Source of the DNA: a virus
DNA: 46,910 bases
Reading direction: 5' to 3' (one strand)
IMG/VR virus record: IMGVR_UViG_3300046517_001587
Span: 1 to 46,910 of that record
How positions within the stretch are numbered: position 1 is the first letter of the stretch; each line of letters starts with the position of its first letter. The position numbers and the translations under genes are program-made. Positions 14,312-23,259 of this stretch are shown here, one piece after another. A model generated the notes under the pieces. That model was not told where the DNA came from. It saw only the letters and a program-made list of their open reading frames with translations, and made no database searches.

Positions 14312-14623
14312 TTACTTTTCCGCTGTCTCGTCACCGGTCGCATCAGGGAAAAACGTCCGGCGCACGTGTGCAGCCACGGCGTCGTCGATATGAGTACACC
14401 ATTGACGCACCGAGAAGCCTTTACACGGACAGGTCGGGGATCGCTGCGGCGTTTCGATCAGTGGCCGAATATCGACGTCGTAATGCTCGCCTGGTGCGGA
14501 AGCCGATTCTACCCGGTAGAAGCCGTTGCCGAGGTACTCGACTTCGTGTCGGAGCTTGGGGAATTTGCGCTGAATGGCGACGGTAGGCATCGCAGTTTTG
14601 TGTTTGCCACGTTGAAGCGCCAT
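14312..14623 (-). CDS. SWIM-type zinc-finger protein
   Basis: The 103-residue product carries C65-x-C67 ... C76-x-H78, the CxCx(n)CxH signature of SWIM zinc fingers, after a short beta-rich stretch (GFYRVESASAPGEHYDVDI). SWIM fingers bind DNA or proteins; the phage role is unknown. It is the last gene of the minus-strand fibre block. The start is ATG at 14623 with GAG upstream; ATG at 14590 is an alternative. Its first 115 bases overlap the upstream gene in another frame. Confidence 0.7.
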   Translation of the reverse strand: MALQRGKHKTAMPTVAIQRKFPKLRHEVEYLGNGFYRVESASAPGEHYDVDIRPLIETPQRSPTCPCKGFSVRQWCTHIDDAVAAHVRRTFFPDATGDETAEK

Positions 14624-15039
14624 CGCAACTCATGTTTATCAGCCCAGCTCCAATATCGCCAGAGCAAACCGGAGATCCGCGGCGAGCAAACGAACAGAAG
14701 CCCGCTACGCATCGAGGCTTTCTTGGCGAAATCGATTCCACGGTTGCGTACGTGCACAACGAACTGCATCCGCACGATCCGGCGCATCCGCCATGCTCGA
14801 GTCCACCAGTGCGTTTTCTGCGCGCGCGTGAAGCGATAAACGTAATCCTGTAAGAGCTTCATGGCCTTGAGTTCCTCAATGAACGGCTCGTAACACTGTT
14901 TTCGGACCAGAAACCGCTTGGCAACGAAGGTCTGGCGCAGCGATTCGTCGATCGCGCCGGTTATCTCGATGGTTTGCAGGCGCGCGAAGTGGTCCTCAAC
15001 GCCGCAGCCGCAGTCGCAGAGCATCTTGCCGGCGCTCAT
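14509..15039 (-). CDS. Hypothetical basic protein
   Basis: The ATG is coupled to the previous stop (ATGA). The 176-residue product starts with a Cys cluster (MLCDCGCG), then basic helical sequence (ESLRQTFVAKRFLVRKQCYE; THWWTRAWRMRRIVRMQ). The last 38 residues overlap the SWIM gene and are S/T-rich, which looks like a shadow, so a frame disruption or an unusual overlap near 14620 is possible. The family is not recognised. Confidence 0.5.
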   Translation of the reverse strand: MSAGKMLCDCGCGVEDHFARLQTIEITGAIDESLRQTFVAKRFLVRKQCYEPFIEELKAMKLLQDYVYRFTRAQKTHWWTRAWRMRRIVRMQFVVHVRNRGIDFAKKASMRSGLLFVCSPRISGLLWRYWSWADKHELRWRFNVANTKLRCLPSPFSANSPSSDTKSSTSATASTG

Positions 15040-15383
15040 TGACCGAGGTCGCGCAGGATCTCGACCGTATTGAAATCGAAGTTGGGAACGGTCAGGATTT
15101 TCCCATCGGGGAACGTGACCTGCCATTCGTGGTCGTAGATCCCTTCCTGTTGCACATCGTCTGCGGTTGGCTGGTATTCGACGTTGCCAAGAGTGGGATC
15201 TCCTGCGATTGCACCGACGCGAATGAGAGTCAGGTCGCTACCCGGCGAACGGCCGCGACGGCGCATCAGGAACTTGATCGTCGAGCCGGTGAGATTCACA
15301 GGCACTCCGTCAAGCGTCAGGGTGTCGATGAATTTCCCCTTGGTATCGTTGCGTTTGATTTTGATGCTAGTCAACGTAGGCAA
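15036..15383 (-). CDS. BppU-N-like baseplate/fibre domain protein
   Basis: The 115-residue product follows the pattern of the N-terminal Ig-like domain of phage upper baseplate proteins: DTLTLDGVPVNLTGSTIKFL, then NVEYQPTADDVQQEGIYDHE and WQVTFPDGKILTVPN. It probably links fibres or forms part of the adsorption apparatus. The start is taken as TTG at 15383, overlapping the previous gene by 17 bases; a second TTG lies nine bases downstream. Confidence 0.65.
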   Translation of the reverse strand: MPTLTSIKIKRNDTKGKFIDTLTLDGVPVNLTGSTIKFLMRRRGRSPGSDLTLIRVGAIAGDPTLGNVEYQPTADDVQQEGIYDHEWQVTFPDGKILTVPNFDFNTVEILRDLGQ

Positions 15384-16794
15384 GGTTGCCGTCCGCGCGC
15401 TGCTTTATCAAGCTCGAAATGGCCTGTTGCGTTGCGAGCTGGCAGTCGGCTACCGGTATAACGAGCAGGGAATCGGCTATCGGGACCGCCAGAGCGCCGT
15501 CGGTAACGACGTTGCGGAAGGTGCCAGCCGCAATCGAGCCGTGCAAGTGGGACACGACCGGTAGATTTCCGGTAGGAAACGGTAGGAGATAAAGAAACGG
15601 ACCAGCCAGCCGCAATCCTACTGTCAACTCGCTGAGGTGCAGGAAGTCGACAGTAGACCGGAGCCGATCAGCGCCTTCACGTTCAAGGAAGTCCGTGACA
15701 ACGAGCAGTTCGGAGAGCGAACGGTGCAGGCCGAGTGTCCGCGACGCCGTACAGGTCACTGTGAGCGCGTCCTGAGCCGTTACAACGCGCGATTGGATTC
15801 GGGAAACGACTTCTGAGGTGTGCAGGCTTTCGGTGGCGAACCTTGAAAGCTGTACGGTGGAACTTGCGCTGGCGGTTTCGCTGATAACCAGAGCGTCAAC
15901 GGCAAAGCGCACAAGATGCGCGGGCGCGATGACTGACACGGACTCCGAAATATGCAGCATCTCGGAAGCGACCCGAGCGTTTCCAAAAACCGGACTGACC
16001 GATTGAGTGAACGTGAGCGCGTCAGAGGACGAGCGCAGGGCGCTCAGTAGTCTTGCGACACTCTGTACGATGAGGAGCGAATCAGTGGCCGAGCGCGCTG
16101 TGACCTTGGCTTTAGACGCAACTTCGGCAACCGACAGGGACTCGGCAGCGGTGCGATTAGTCGCAATGCCGCGCGTCAGGTTCTCGCTGACCGTGAGCGC
16201 GTCAGTGGCCAAAGCTGGCTTAGTCGATCGGGCGACTTCACTGATTGTGAGCGCATCGGTGGCAGAGCGGAAAACCGTCTTGGAAACCGAAACGACTTCG
16301 CTGATCGTGAGCGCGTCAGTGGCAACGCCGGAAATTCCCCAGGCGAACACCAGTTGCAGGGGATCGTAATACCCGAAGTTGGACGCTCCTTGGTTGTAGA
16401 GGATCGTGCCGGCGCTAGCGGGCAAAACCAAAGTCGGCGCAACGCCAAAAGCGTATTTGATCGGCTGGGATCCGCGCGCCTCGAATACGCCAAGCGGAGA
16501 AACGCCGACGCCGGGATTCAACTGCGTGTCGCCGCTCAGGGTTGTTTTGAAGATCGTCGAGGGACCGGCCACGCTGGCCGTTGTCGTGACGCTCAACGTT
16601 TCAGTGACCCTGAAAAACTTGGTGTTCCTGATCGACTCCGAGGTCGAGAGCGCGTCGAACGCTTTGGCTGCGAGTTTGGAAGCCGATGCCGAAAGAGAAG
16701 CTGTGAGCGATTCGGTCGCCTTGGCCGCGATCCCGAGCCTAGAAGAATCCGCGAAGCTCGGCGCGTCGGTGGTCGTTCTGATCACAGCAGCCAT
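15367..16794 (-). CDS. Repeat-built fibre-like protein (ATDALT-SE repeats)
   Basis: The 475-residue product has about 16 copies of a roughly 20-residue unit of the form R(S/T)ATDALTxSExVxR. A non-repeat insert near residues 85-155 (FKTTLSGDTQLNPGVGVS) resembles a small beta domain. The C-terminus carries LPFPTGNLPVVSHL, shared with the 1102-residue fibre protein at 18832. It is probably a fibre or whisker component that contacts the host. ATG at 16794 is preferred over GTG at 16824, giving a one-base gap to the gene upstream. Confidence 0.7.
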   Translation of the reverse strand: MAAVIRTTTDAPSFADSSRLGIAAKATESLTASLSASASKLAAKAFDALSTSESIRNTKFFRVTETLSVTTTASVAGPSTIFKTTLSGDTQLNPGVGVSPLGVFEARGSQPIKYAFGVAPTLVLPASAGTILYNQGASNFGYYDPLQLVFAWGISGVATDALTISEVVSVSKTVFRSATDALTISEVARSTKPALATDALTVSENLTRGIATNRTAAESLSVAEVASKAKVTARSATDSLLIVQSVARLLSALRSSSDALTFTQSVSPVFGNARVASEMLHISESVSVIAPAHLVRFAVDALVISETASASSTVQLSRFATESLHTSEVVSRIQSRVVTAQDALTVTCTASRTLGLHRSLSELLVVTDFLEREGADRLRSTVDFLHLSELTVGLRLAGPFLYLLPFPTGNLPVVSHLHGSIAAGTFRNVVTDGALAVPIADSLLVIPVADCQLATQQAISSLIKQRADGNLAYVD

Positions 16795-16795
16795 T

Positions 16796-17098
16796 TCAGG
16801 TGAACAGGATTGGAGCGCCGCCACTGGTCAGTGACACGCGGAGCTTGGTTGTGGTGAGGCCAACGGCCAAAACAAAGTATTGGCCGTTGAAGTCGAGCTG
16901 GGGCGGAAGCGCGCCGCCTTGAACGCTGAACCGGACGAGCTGATCGGCAACAAGGCCGTGAACAACTTTAACGGTTATGTCGCCGGTTCCGTCAGTCGCA
17001 AAAGAGCAGGAACCAATGAGGGCATTGAGAAGTCCCACCGCCGCATACCCAGCATTGGGCATCTGGTCGGCGCGAAGCTGGAATACGCGAAGCGCCAT
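16796..17098 (-). CDS. Small beta-rich structural-like protein, 100 aa
   Basis: The product begins MALRVFQLRADQMPNAGYAA and then reads as a single beta domain (CSFATDGTGDITVKVVHGLV; LDFNGQYFVLAVGLTTTKLR). It sits one base from each neighbour among fibre genes. Such small domains often occur as tail-tip or fibre accessory proteins. The family is not recognised. Confidence 0.65.
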   Translation of the reverse strand: MALRVFQLRADQMPNAGYAAVGLLNALIGSCSFATDGTGDITVKVVHGLVADQLVRFSVQGGALPPQLDFNGQYFVLAVGLTTTKLRVSLTSGGAPILFT

Positions 17099-17099
17099 G

Positions 17100-17981
17100 T
17101 CATGTGATTGCCAAGAACAAACATTGCGTGCCAGTAACTCCCCCTATCGGCCCGTGGGTAATCGTCATCCAGGTATGGCCGTCCAAGGACACGCTGGATT
17201 CTCCTGTCCAAAACCCGTTGATGATTACCGCGTCGTAGAGTTGGCCTTTGAGTTTCGCCTCCGCTGACACCGAAGTAGATCCCCACGAAAGAAAACACTC
17301 ATAGATAGGCAGATGACCGCTGACCCAGCGATAAGCGTTATCCGAACTTTGGTTACCTGATTGCTGAACAGCAGCCGAAAAATCGCCCGTGCCGGTAAAA
17401 CCTCCTGATTGGCCAAAAGAGTTCCCTTGATAAATTGCCCACCAAGGCGTCGTAAAAGTATTCTGCACCCGCAGAGTTAAGCGTCCCCAGCTTCGAGTGG
17501 TCGCGTCGGTGTCGCTACTGCCAGCGTGCGCCATCCAACCAACCGGATCGGTCGGCTGGATATTGAGAAAGGTCGGCGTCCAGAGTGTTCCGCCGTACAC
17601 ATAATGCCGCGCTCCTTGCGCGTTGGAGTTACCCGAAGCGAACGCGAAGAAGTGGAACTTGTTGGCGATAACACGCCACAACCCAACGCCAGCAGAAGGC
17701 AGGCAGTAGGCGATCTGCGAAGTCGCAGTTTCAGCCACGTTCTTCATCGTCACCTGGGCACAATTTCCGCTACCGGGATCCAAGAACCGAAACCGGATTT
17801 TACTGCCCGCGTTTTGGGCTGCGCTTTCCAGCTTTACGTCCGAGCCGGAGCCGGGAGTGCCGCTGATCGTGGTCCAACCGGCGTCCGAAAGTGCCTGCGT
17901 CACGGCATTGACCCAATCGGCCCGCGTAAGCGAAGTGAACTGCCGGTTGATAAGTGCGCCGCCTGAATACTGGATGCTCAT
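17100..17981 (-). CDS. Tail/fibre-associated protein, paralogue A
   Basis: The 293-residue product begins MSIQYSGGALINRQFT and shares with the next upstream gene the segment DAGWTTISGTPGSGSDVxLE, the phrase RVIANKFxF, and the C-terminal GQLYDAxxI and SLDGHTWxxxT. It is beta-rich and virion-like. It likely takes part in tail-tip or fibre structure. The start overlaps the stop of its paralogue as ATGA. Confidence 0.7.
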   Translation of the reverse strand: MSIQYSGGALINRQFTSLTRADWVNAVTQALSDAGWTTISGTPGSGSDVKLESAAQNAGSKIRFRFLDPGSGNCAQVTMKNVAETATSQIAYCLPSAGVGLWRVIANKFHFFAFASGNSNAQGARHYVYGGTLWTPTFLNIQPTDPVGWMAHAGSSDTDATTRSWGRLTLRVQNTFTTPWWAIYQGNSFGQSGGFTGTGDFSAAVQQSGNQSSDNAYRWVSGHLPIYECFLSWGSTSVSAEAKLKGQLYDAVIINGFWTGESSVSLDGHTWMTITHGPIGGVTGTQCLFLAIT

Positions 17982-18835
17982 GGGATTACCAATGCCAGTT
18001 GCGCGGTCGCGCTAGAGTTGATCTGCGGTGAATCGGTTACGACCAGCCAGGTGTGGCCGTCCAAAGAAAAAGTCGATTCGCTGACGAGTGTCGCGCCCAT
18101 GATGACAGCAGCATCGTAAAGCTGGCCGATAATCTTCTGTTCTCCATCAGTTGGGACAGAACCCGCAACCAGCGGCTCAATGACAGGCAACGAACCATCT
18201 TCCCAGCGCCACGCTTGATCATTCTGTTGATAGCCGCCCTGCCAAGTCGGTATAAACAGACCAGACGCCGCAGTCACCGTCCAAGTGTAATACGAGATTC
18301 CCAAAATAATGCTCGATTGCGGACCTTGACCGTACGGCCTACACGAACCGTGCCAACCCAGTCGACCCGAACCGTCGCCGTCAGAGCTTCCGCAAGCGGT
18401 ACAGAAACCAACAGCGTCCCCGCTGACGATCCCTGTGAACGCTGGCATATAAAGCGTGCCACAGTGAATCCAGCCTCGCGGCGTTGTCCGGTTAGCTCCT
18501 CCGGTCATAAAAGTGTGAAAAGCGAATTTGTTAGCAATGATTCGCCAAGTATTAAGCGGTTGGCAGTAGCCGAAAGTGCTGTCGGTTGTTCCTGTCAAAG
18601 CGCGCATCGCGAATGCCGCGCAAAAAGAAGCGCCTAGATTGCAATGCACCCTGATCTTGGCGCCCAAGTTTTGCGCTGCGCTTTCAAGAATAACGTCGCT
18701 CCCGCTCCCCGGCGTCCCGCTGATGGTCGTCCAGCCCGCGTCGGAAATCGCCTGCGTAACGTTGTCGAGCAGATTCTGCCGGCTGGACGGCGTGAACGTC
18801 CGGTGGATGATTGTGCCTCCTGAGTACTGGATCAT
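17978..18835 (-). CDS. Tail/fibre-associated protein, paralogue B
   Basis: The 285-residue product begins MIQYSGGTIIHRTFT. It is a tandem paralogue of the downstream gene with the same domain order, differing most in the middle, which is Gly/Cys-rich here (CTACGSSDGDGSGRLGWHGS). The start overlaps the stop of the long fibre gene as ATGA, so both follow it in one operon. It is probably part of the adsorption structure. Confidence 0.7.
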   Translation of the reverse strand: MIQYSGGTIIHRTFTPSSRQNLLDNVTQAISDAGWTTISGTPGSGSDVILESAAQNLGAKIRVHCNLGASFCAAFAMRALTGTTDSTFGYCQPLNTWRIIANKFAFHTFMTGGANRTTPRGWIHCGTLYMPAFTGIVSGDAVGFCTACGSSDGDGSGRLGWHGSCRPYGQGPQSSIILGISYYTWTVTAASGLFIPTWQGGYQQNDQAWRWEDGSLPVIEPLVAGSVPTDGEQKIIGQLYDAAVIMGATLVSESTFSLDGHTWLVVTDSPQINSSATAQLALVIP

Positions 18836-21800
18836 GGGTCAACGTATTGGAGATTGGAAATAAGAGGCGAGTTGCCGGTCGGAAAAGGAAGCACGTATTC
18901 CCACGGCCCACCGACCTGCACGATTGCCACGCAAGTTTCAAGCGTAGAAAGGTGGTCAATGGTCGTGCGCGCAAAGCTGCGGCCTATCGTGACCGCCTGA
19001 GTAATCGCCAGCGCGTCAGTGGTTCCTCGAGTTACCGCCAGCGTGCGGATCGCGGCCTCGGCAGTCCCGAGCGCGTCCAGAGCGATGCGGGTAAAAGTGC
19101 CGGTGCTTCGGACTGCGCTGACCGCTTGCGCGATTAAAAGCGCGTCGAACGAGCTGCGGAGAGCCGCCAGCGCACGCTGCGCGCTTTCACCCGTGGCGAG
19201 GGAATCGATCGCGCTGCGGGCGAGCGTCCCGAACCTGCTGGCAACCGCGAGCTCGGCGGTGGACAACGCATCGGTCGCGGATCGCGGATGCGTGGCGCTC
19301 TTGGTAATCGCCTCGGCGGTATGCGGCGCGTCGAGCGCCGTGCGCGCGGTGGTGACAGCTCGTGCCACCGATTCGGCCAGGAGCGGGTTGTCTGAGCAGG
19401 ATCGGAGCGCCGCCAGCACGCGCTTGGCGCTTTCACTGGTGGACAGATTCTCCGAAGCGGTGCGCTGAACAAAGGCGAACTTGGTCGCCACCACTGATTC
19501 CGAAGTGCTAAGAACGTCAGTCGCCGTGCGTAACAGGGTGACGAGCCGGATAACGCTTTCGGTGGTGGAAAGGTTATCGACCGCGGATCGACTAATTGAG
19601 GCGGTTGTGCGCGCGGCGGTGGCGCTCTCAAGGGTGTTACACGCATCAACGACGCTGCGGAACAGGGTTAGAAGCCGAGCTGCGGCGTCGGCGGTAAAGA
19701 TCGCCTCAGTGACGCTCCGGTTAGTCGCCCACGCTCGGGTGGCTGTGTCGGCGGTTGTGAGCGCGTCAGTAGCCGTGCGGATCTTCGGCGCTGCGCGAAC
19801 GGCGACGTCAGCGGTGGTCAACGCCTCGGCGGCCGCGCGAGGGTGCGTCGCGGTTTTACTGATCGCCTCCGAGGTCGAAAGCGATTCAGTGGCGGTGCGA
19901 CTGATCGAGGCGGTTCCGCGTACCGCACTCGCGCTTTCTGAGGTCGAGAGCGCGTCAGTGGCCGTGCGCGAATGGATCGATCCTTCGACGGCCAGCTCCG
20001 CTGTCGTAAGAGAATCAGGAACACTTCGGAGCAGGCTCCCGACCCAATCGGCGCTCTCGGCAGTTGCCAGCGCCTCAGTAGCGAGGCGCAACCGGCCCGA
20101 AAGGAAGCTGGCGACTTCGGCGGTCGTCAGCGCATCGGCGGCGGTACGAGGATGCGCGGCGGTCTTAGTTATCGCTTCAGCAGTCGTCGGCGCGTCGGTA
20201 GCGGTGCGCGGGTGCGTAGCAGTCTTGGTGATCGCTTCGGCGGTTGCGAGCGCGTCAGTGGCCGTGCGAGGATGCGCTGCGGAGTTAGCAATGGCTTCCG
20301 CGATTGAAAGCGCGTCGGTGGCGGTGCGGGTTTTAGGCGCGGCGCGAGTGGCCGATTCAGCGGTGGAGAGAGATTCGGTGGCGGTTCGGCTGATGGAAAC
20401 GCCAGCGGTGATGATGGAACGAGTCGCGGCCTCGGCTGAGGTCGGTGCGTCAGTGGCCGTGCGGACAACGTTTATTGCGCGGTTGGCCCCAGGATTAGTG
20501 CCAATTATCCCATCGGCTTTCCACCAACCGGCCAAGCCGGTCATCGCGCCTATGTCCACGACGCTGCCAACAGGAACCGAAATTCCGTACTTGGTACCTA
20601 GAGTCTGGCAAACGTTGTCGAAGGTGCCGCCGAACGACAGGCCGACCGAGAAATGCACCACTTCGGCTACGTCACCGGTGCCGAAAGCCATTCTATCGAA
20701 ATCCCCTGAGTTGGGTTGCGCCCCGGATGCAGTGACAGCGTTTACGCCATCAATGACCAGAAAATGCGTCGAACCATCATCGTAAGACGCTCCGCTGAAC
20801 ACATGGAATCCGGTTTGGAGTGTGCCGACGTTGTAGCCACCCCTGTTTATCAAGAGCGAATACGGTCCACCGCCAGCGTTAGCTAGAATCGGCCTGCCTG
20901 CGTCGTTGCCGCTCATTCCCTGAATGGTGTCCGCCGGAGCCGAACTCATTACAGCGAACGTGCACCACTGGGCAGCACCGCTGATCGGGGTGGTTAAAGA
21001 AAAAGATCCACCCACCAAACGCACTACCGGTTTGCCGTTGAGAATGCTCTCCTTGAATACCGCCGTGCCTGCCGTGAGTGTGCCGTTGTTCCCATTTGCG
21101 CTACTGTCAGGAAATGCCGGTACTGCGTCGCCGTCGCTTGGGGCTGCGCCCTTATCCGAGACTGCTTTAAGCGACTCGGTCGTGGTGCGAACAATGGGCG
21201 CGTGAACGACAACTGCGGTGGCTGACTCAGAAACCGAAGCCGAATCATTGGCGCTCCGTTTAAAATTAGCGATCCAATCAGCGGCCTCGGCAGTAGATGG
21301 CGAGTCGGTAACAGGCCGGACAAAAGCACCACTGCGAACAAGCGATTCAACCGGCTTGAGATTAGAAATCGGCCCTTCGATTGTCGTGCGGGACCAATCT
21401 ATTGTCCGAGTGAGAACTTCGGTGGGCTTGAGGTTGGACAGCGGCCCTTCCTGGGTGGTGCGGGTGAGAGACTGCGTGGCGAATTTGAACGACGCCCCTA
21501 CCACAGCCATTCCCGAGATACTCGTCGTGATGGAAGCAGTCATCACGGCGGTATCCGCGCCTGAGTTGGAGTTGGTGGCTAGGGCGTATCCAAACGAGTA
21601 GTGAGTGAGGCTGGAAACTCCGTTGTTATTTCCAGCCTGCGTGATCGTGGCGTGATTAGACGTTAAAGTATCGACCGTAGCTCTGGCCGTGCTGCGGGAA
21701 TCTACCGATGCTATGAGTAGTAATTCACCGGACGCCGCATCAGTCCCACCTGAGGTCGCAGTTACAGGCGACGAAGCAGCACCAGCGTTTCCACTTTGGT

Positions 21801-22140
21801 CTACAGGGCTAGATGCAGCGTTACCTGAAAACTCAGCTAACTGTGCAACAATCACCGCGCCCGTTATGGCGGCAAGGGTAGGGGCAGCGTCTGCTCCAGT
21901 GGCTATCTTGTAGAAAACCGCAGCCGAATTGAAGCTCGTGCCACCGGAAGCGACACCAGCGGTGGTCCAGCCACTCGGTGGAAAAGCACCAATTGTAGAT
22001 CCTGACCCCGTAGCCGAAGCGAAGCAGACCAACAGGTTGCCTGCTGTTCTACTTTCGCCTGTTCCCCACGCAGGGGTGACTGCTGATCCGGCTGTTCCTA
22101 CCGAAACTGCGCCGATTGTGCCGACAAGCGCGTAGGCCAC
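18832..22140 (-). CDS. Long repeat-built tail fibre protein with LamG-like domain
   Basis: The 1102-residue product has an N-terminal beta domain (1-220), a LamG/concanavalin-like domain (about 340-555: FPDSSANGNNGTL, HVFSGASYDDGSTHFLVIDG, LAGWWKADG), and about 28 repeats of 20-23 residues (RTATDALTTAEAITK type), three before and 25 after the LamG domain. The C-terminus has GPWEYVLPFPTGN, shared with the 15367 gene. It is probably the main receptor-binding fibre. The start is GTG at 22140 with AGGTAGG upstream. Confidence 0.75.
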   Translation of the reverse strand: MAYALVGTIGAVSVGTAGSAVTPAWGTGESRTAGNLLVCFASATGSGSTIGAFPPSGWTTAGVASGGTSFNSAAVFYKIATGADAAPTLAAITGAVIVAQLAEFSGNAASSPVDQSGNAGAASSPVTATSGGTDAASGELLLIASVDSRSTARATVDTLTSNHATITQAGNNNGVSSLTHYSFGYALATNSNSGADTAVMTASITTSISGMAVVGASFKFATQSLTRTTQEGPLSNLKPTEVLTRTIDWSRTTIEGPISNLKPVESLVRSGAFVRPVTDSPSTAEAADWIANFKRSANDSASVSESATAVVVHAPIVRTTTESLKAVSDKGAAPSDGDAVPAFPDSSANGNNGTLTAGTAVFKESILNGKPVVRLVGGSFSLTTPISGAAQWCTFAVMSSAPADTIQGMSGNDAGRPILANAGGGPYSLLINRGGYNVGTLQTGFHVFSGASYDDGSTHFLVIDGVNAVTASGAQPNSGDFDRMAFGTGDVAEVVHFSVGLSFGGTFDNVCQTLGTKYGISVPVGSVVDIGAMTGLAGWWKADGIIGTNPGANRAINVVRTATDAPTSAEAATRSIITAGVSISRTATESLSTAESATRAAPKTRTATDALSIAEAIANSAAHPRTATDALATAEAITKTATHPRTATDAPTTAEAITKTAAHPRTAADALTTAEVASFLSGRLRLATEALATAESADWVGSLLRSVPDSLTTAELAVEGSIHSRTATDALSTSESASAVRGTASISRTATESLSTSEAISKTATHPRAAAEALTTADVAVRAAPKIRTATDALTTADTATRAWATNRSVTEAIFTADAAARLLTLFRSVVDACNTLESATAARTTASISRSAVDNLSTTESVIRLVTLLRTATDVLSTSESVVATKFAFVQRTASENLSTSESAKRVLAALRSCSDNPLLAESVARAVTTARTALDAPHTAEAITKSATHPRSATDALSTAELAVASRFGTLARSAIDSLATGESAQRALAALRSSFDALLIAQAVSAVRSTGTFTRIALDALGTAEAAIRTLAVTRGTTDALAITQAVTIGRSFARTTIDHLSTLETCVAIVQVGGPWEYVLPFPTGNSPLISNLQYVDP

Positions 22141-22141
22141 A

Positions 22142-22351
22142 TCATCGCCTACCTATGTGTCTCAGAATTTCCTCGCCGTTCCCGTGAACCGGGACGATTC
22201 CCTCGGCTTTCGCTTTGGCGTGCAGCTCGTCGATCGCTTTCTCGGCCAGTTTGAGCATGGCGTAAGAGAGCATCCGGTTTTGGATCGGTCCCGACACCGC
22301 CACTTGGCCGGTCGAGGGATCGAAAACGATAGTAAGCGTGACCTTTTCCAT
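22142..22351 (-). CDS. Small hypothetical protein, 69 aa
   Basis: The product begins MEKVTLTIVFDPSTGQVAVS, then a helix (YAMLKLAEKAIDELHAKAKA). This strand-then-helix type is common in phages, function unknown. The ATG overlaps the upstream stop (TAATG). The next gene, the fibre, starts two bases after its stop. Confidence 0.7.
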   Translation of the reverse strand: MEKVTLTIVFDPSTGQVAVSGPIQNRMLSYAMLKLAEKAIDELHAKAKAEGIVPVHGNGEEILRHIGRR

Positions 22352-22461
22352 TACGGCTCCTGCGGCTGCGGCTGAGGTAATGGCAGCGGCGGCGGTTGCA
22401 CGACGAGGGTTTGCAAGAATTTCTCTTGCTCCTCGCTAAGCGGTAAAACTTCTGCGTTCAT
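22351..22461 (-). CDS. Tiny proline-rich protein, 36 aa
   Basis: An ATG at 22459-22461, one base after the upstream stop, opens MNAEVLPLSEEQEKFLQTLV and then a PPPLPLPQPQPQEP tail. It ends in TAATG with the next gene. Tight coupling on both sides supports it as a real gene. The proline tail resembles the hinges of other proteins in this genome. Confidence 0.5.
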   Translation of the reverse strand: MNAEVLPLSEEQEKFLQTLVVQPPPLPLPQPQPQEP

Positions 22462-22462
22462 T

Positions 22463-23254
22463 CTAGCCAGAGAGCGTGATCGTGTCTGTGACTGTGAGCG
22501 TGTCGCCGTTGCCAACCGTGGCGTCCAAGTTCAGGACAGTTTCAAAAACCATGATGCCGCCGCTCGTGCCGCCTGCTGGCAGCGCGTTGGTAAAGAGCCC
22601 CATCTTGTGTAGCGCGGTGATCGTGCCGGTGATCGAGTACACGACCTGCATCGTGTAGGTGGCCGTGGCTGCGGTGTGCGCGTAGGTGGACTTGGTGCGC
22701 GAGCAGCCGTTGGCGTTGTTCTCAGTCGCCAGAACGGTGTCAGCCGCGTTGGCTGCGGCCGAGTCGGTGGTAAGCGCCATGAAACGCGGAATACAGCAGG
22801 GGATAATTGAGTAACCGTTGGTGCTAGTCGGGGTCGTTGCGGCTGCGCCGTCGGCGGCGTTCCACCATTGGTCGACGGTGAGAACGGTGGTCGAGTTGGT
22901 GCCGATGTTGCCATAGGTGGGTTCAGTGGCGAGTGCGGTTTCAGAAGCATATACGCGCCAGCCTTTGTACTGGTCGGCAGTCATACCGCCGCCAGCCGGA
23001 GTAGCGCTGGTGGCCGTGGTCGCGGTGAGCGCGCCACCTTTCATCGGAGCGTGGCCAAAGGCTGCGGCCCACAAGTCGCGCCCAGCGTTAGTGAGCAGGT
23101 TAGTCGAAATGCCAAGGTCATCTATGTCGCCGTTTTTACGCCGGATATAGGCGTGAACGTGGTTAGGGCCGAGGCGCAGTTTCGTCACTGGTTTGCCGTT
23201 GCGCATCACAGTGAACATTGCGCCGTCTTTAAGGGGTTGGATTAGATGATTCAT
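22463..23254 (-). CDS. Virion-like structural protein, 263 aa
   Basis: The product begins MNHLIQPLKDGAMFTVMRNG. A basic N-terminal part (NHVHAYIRRKNGDIDDLGIS) is followed by T/A-rich beta sequence ending DATVGNGDTLTVTDTITLSG. The C-terminal GDTLTVT-TITL ending is typical of phage minor structural proteins. It is the first gene of the fibre block and follows the zinc-ribbon gene by five bases. Exact role unknown. Confidence 0.65.
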   Translation of the reverse strand: MNHLIQPLKDGAMFTVMRNGKPVTKLRLGPNHVHAYIRRKNGDIDDLGISTNLLTNAGRDLWAAAFGHAPMKGGALTATTATSATPAGGGMTADQYKGWRVYASETALATEPTYGNIGTNSTTVLTVDQWWNAADGAAATTPTSTNGYSIIPCCIPRFMALTTDSAAANAADTVLATENNANGCSRTKSTYAHTAATATYTMQVVYSITGTITALHKMGLFTNALPAGGTSGGIMVFETVLNLDATVGNGDTLTVTDTITLSG

Positions 23255-23259
23255 GGTGT

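Noticed and set aside
18900-20500. CRISPR-like regularly spaced repeats
   Set aside because: The repeats are 60-69 bp units that vary along their whole length and translate into a regular 20-23-residue protein repeat; there are no constant repeats with unique spacers and no cas genes.
19481-20785. Long plus-strand frame (434 codons) over the fibre repeats
   Set aside because: The coding repeats on the minus strand have a period divisible by three and so keep the opposite strand open; the product is repetitive V/A/S/R-rich sequence only.
15367-22140. Diversity-generating retroelement acting on the fibre genes
   Set aside because: No reverse transcriptase and no template/variable repeat pair with adenine-biased differences were seen in the window.
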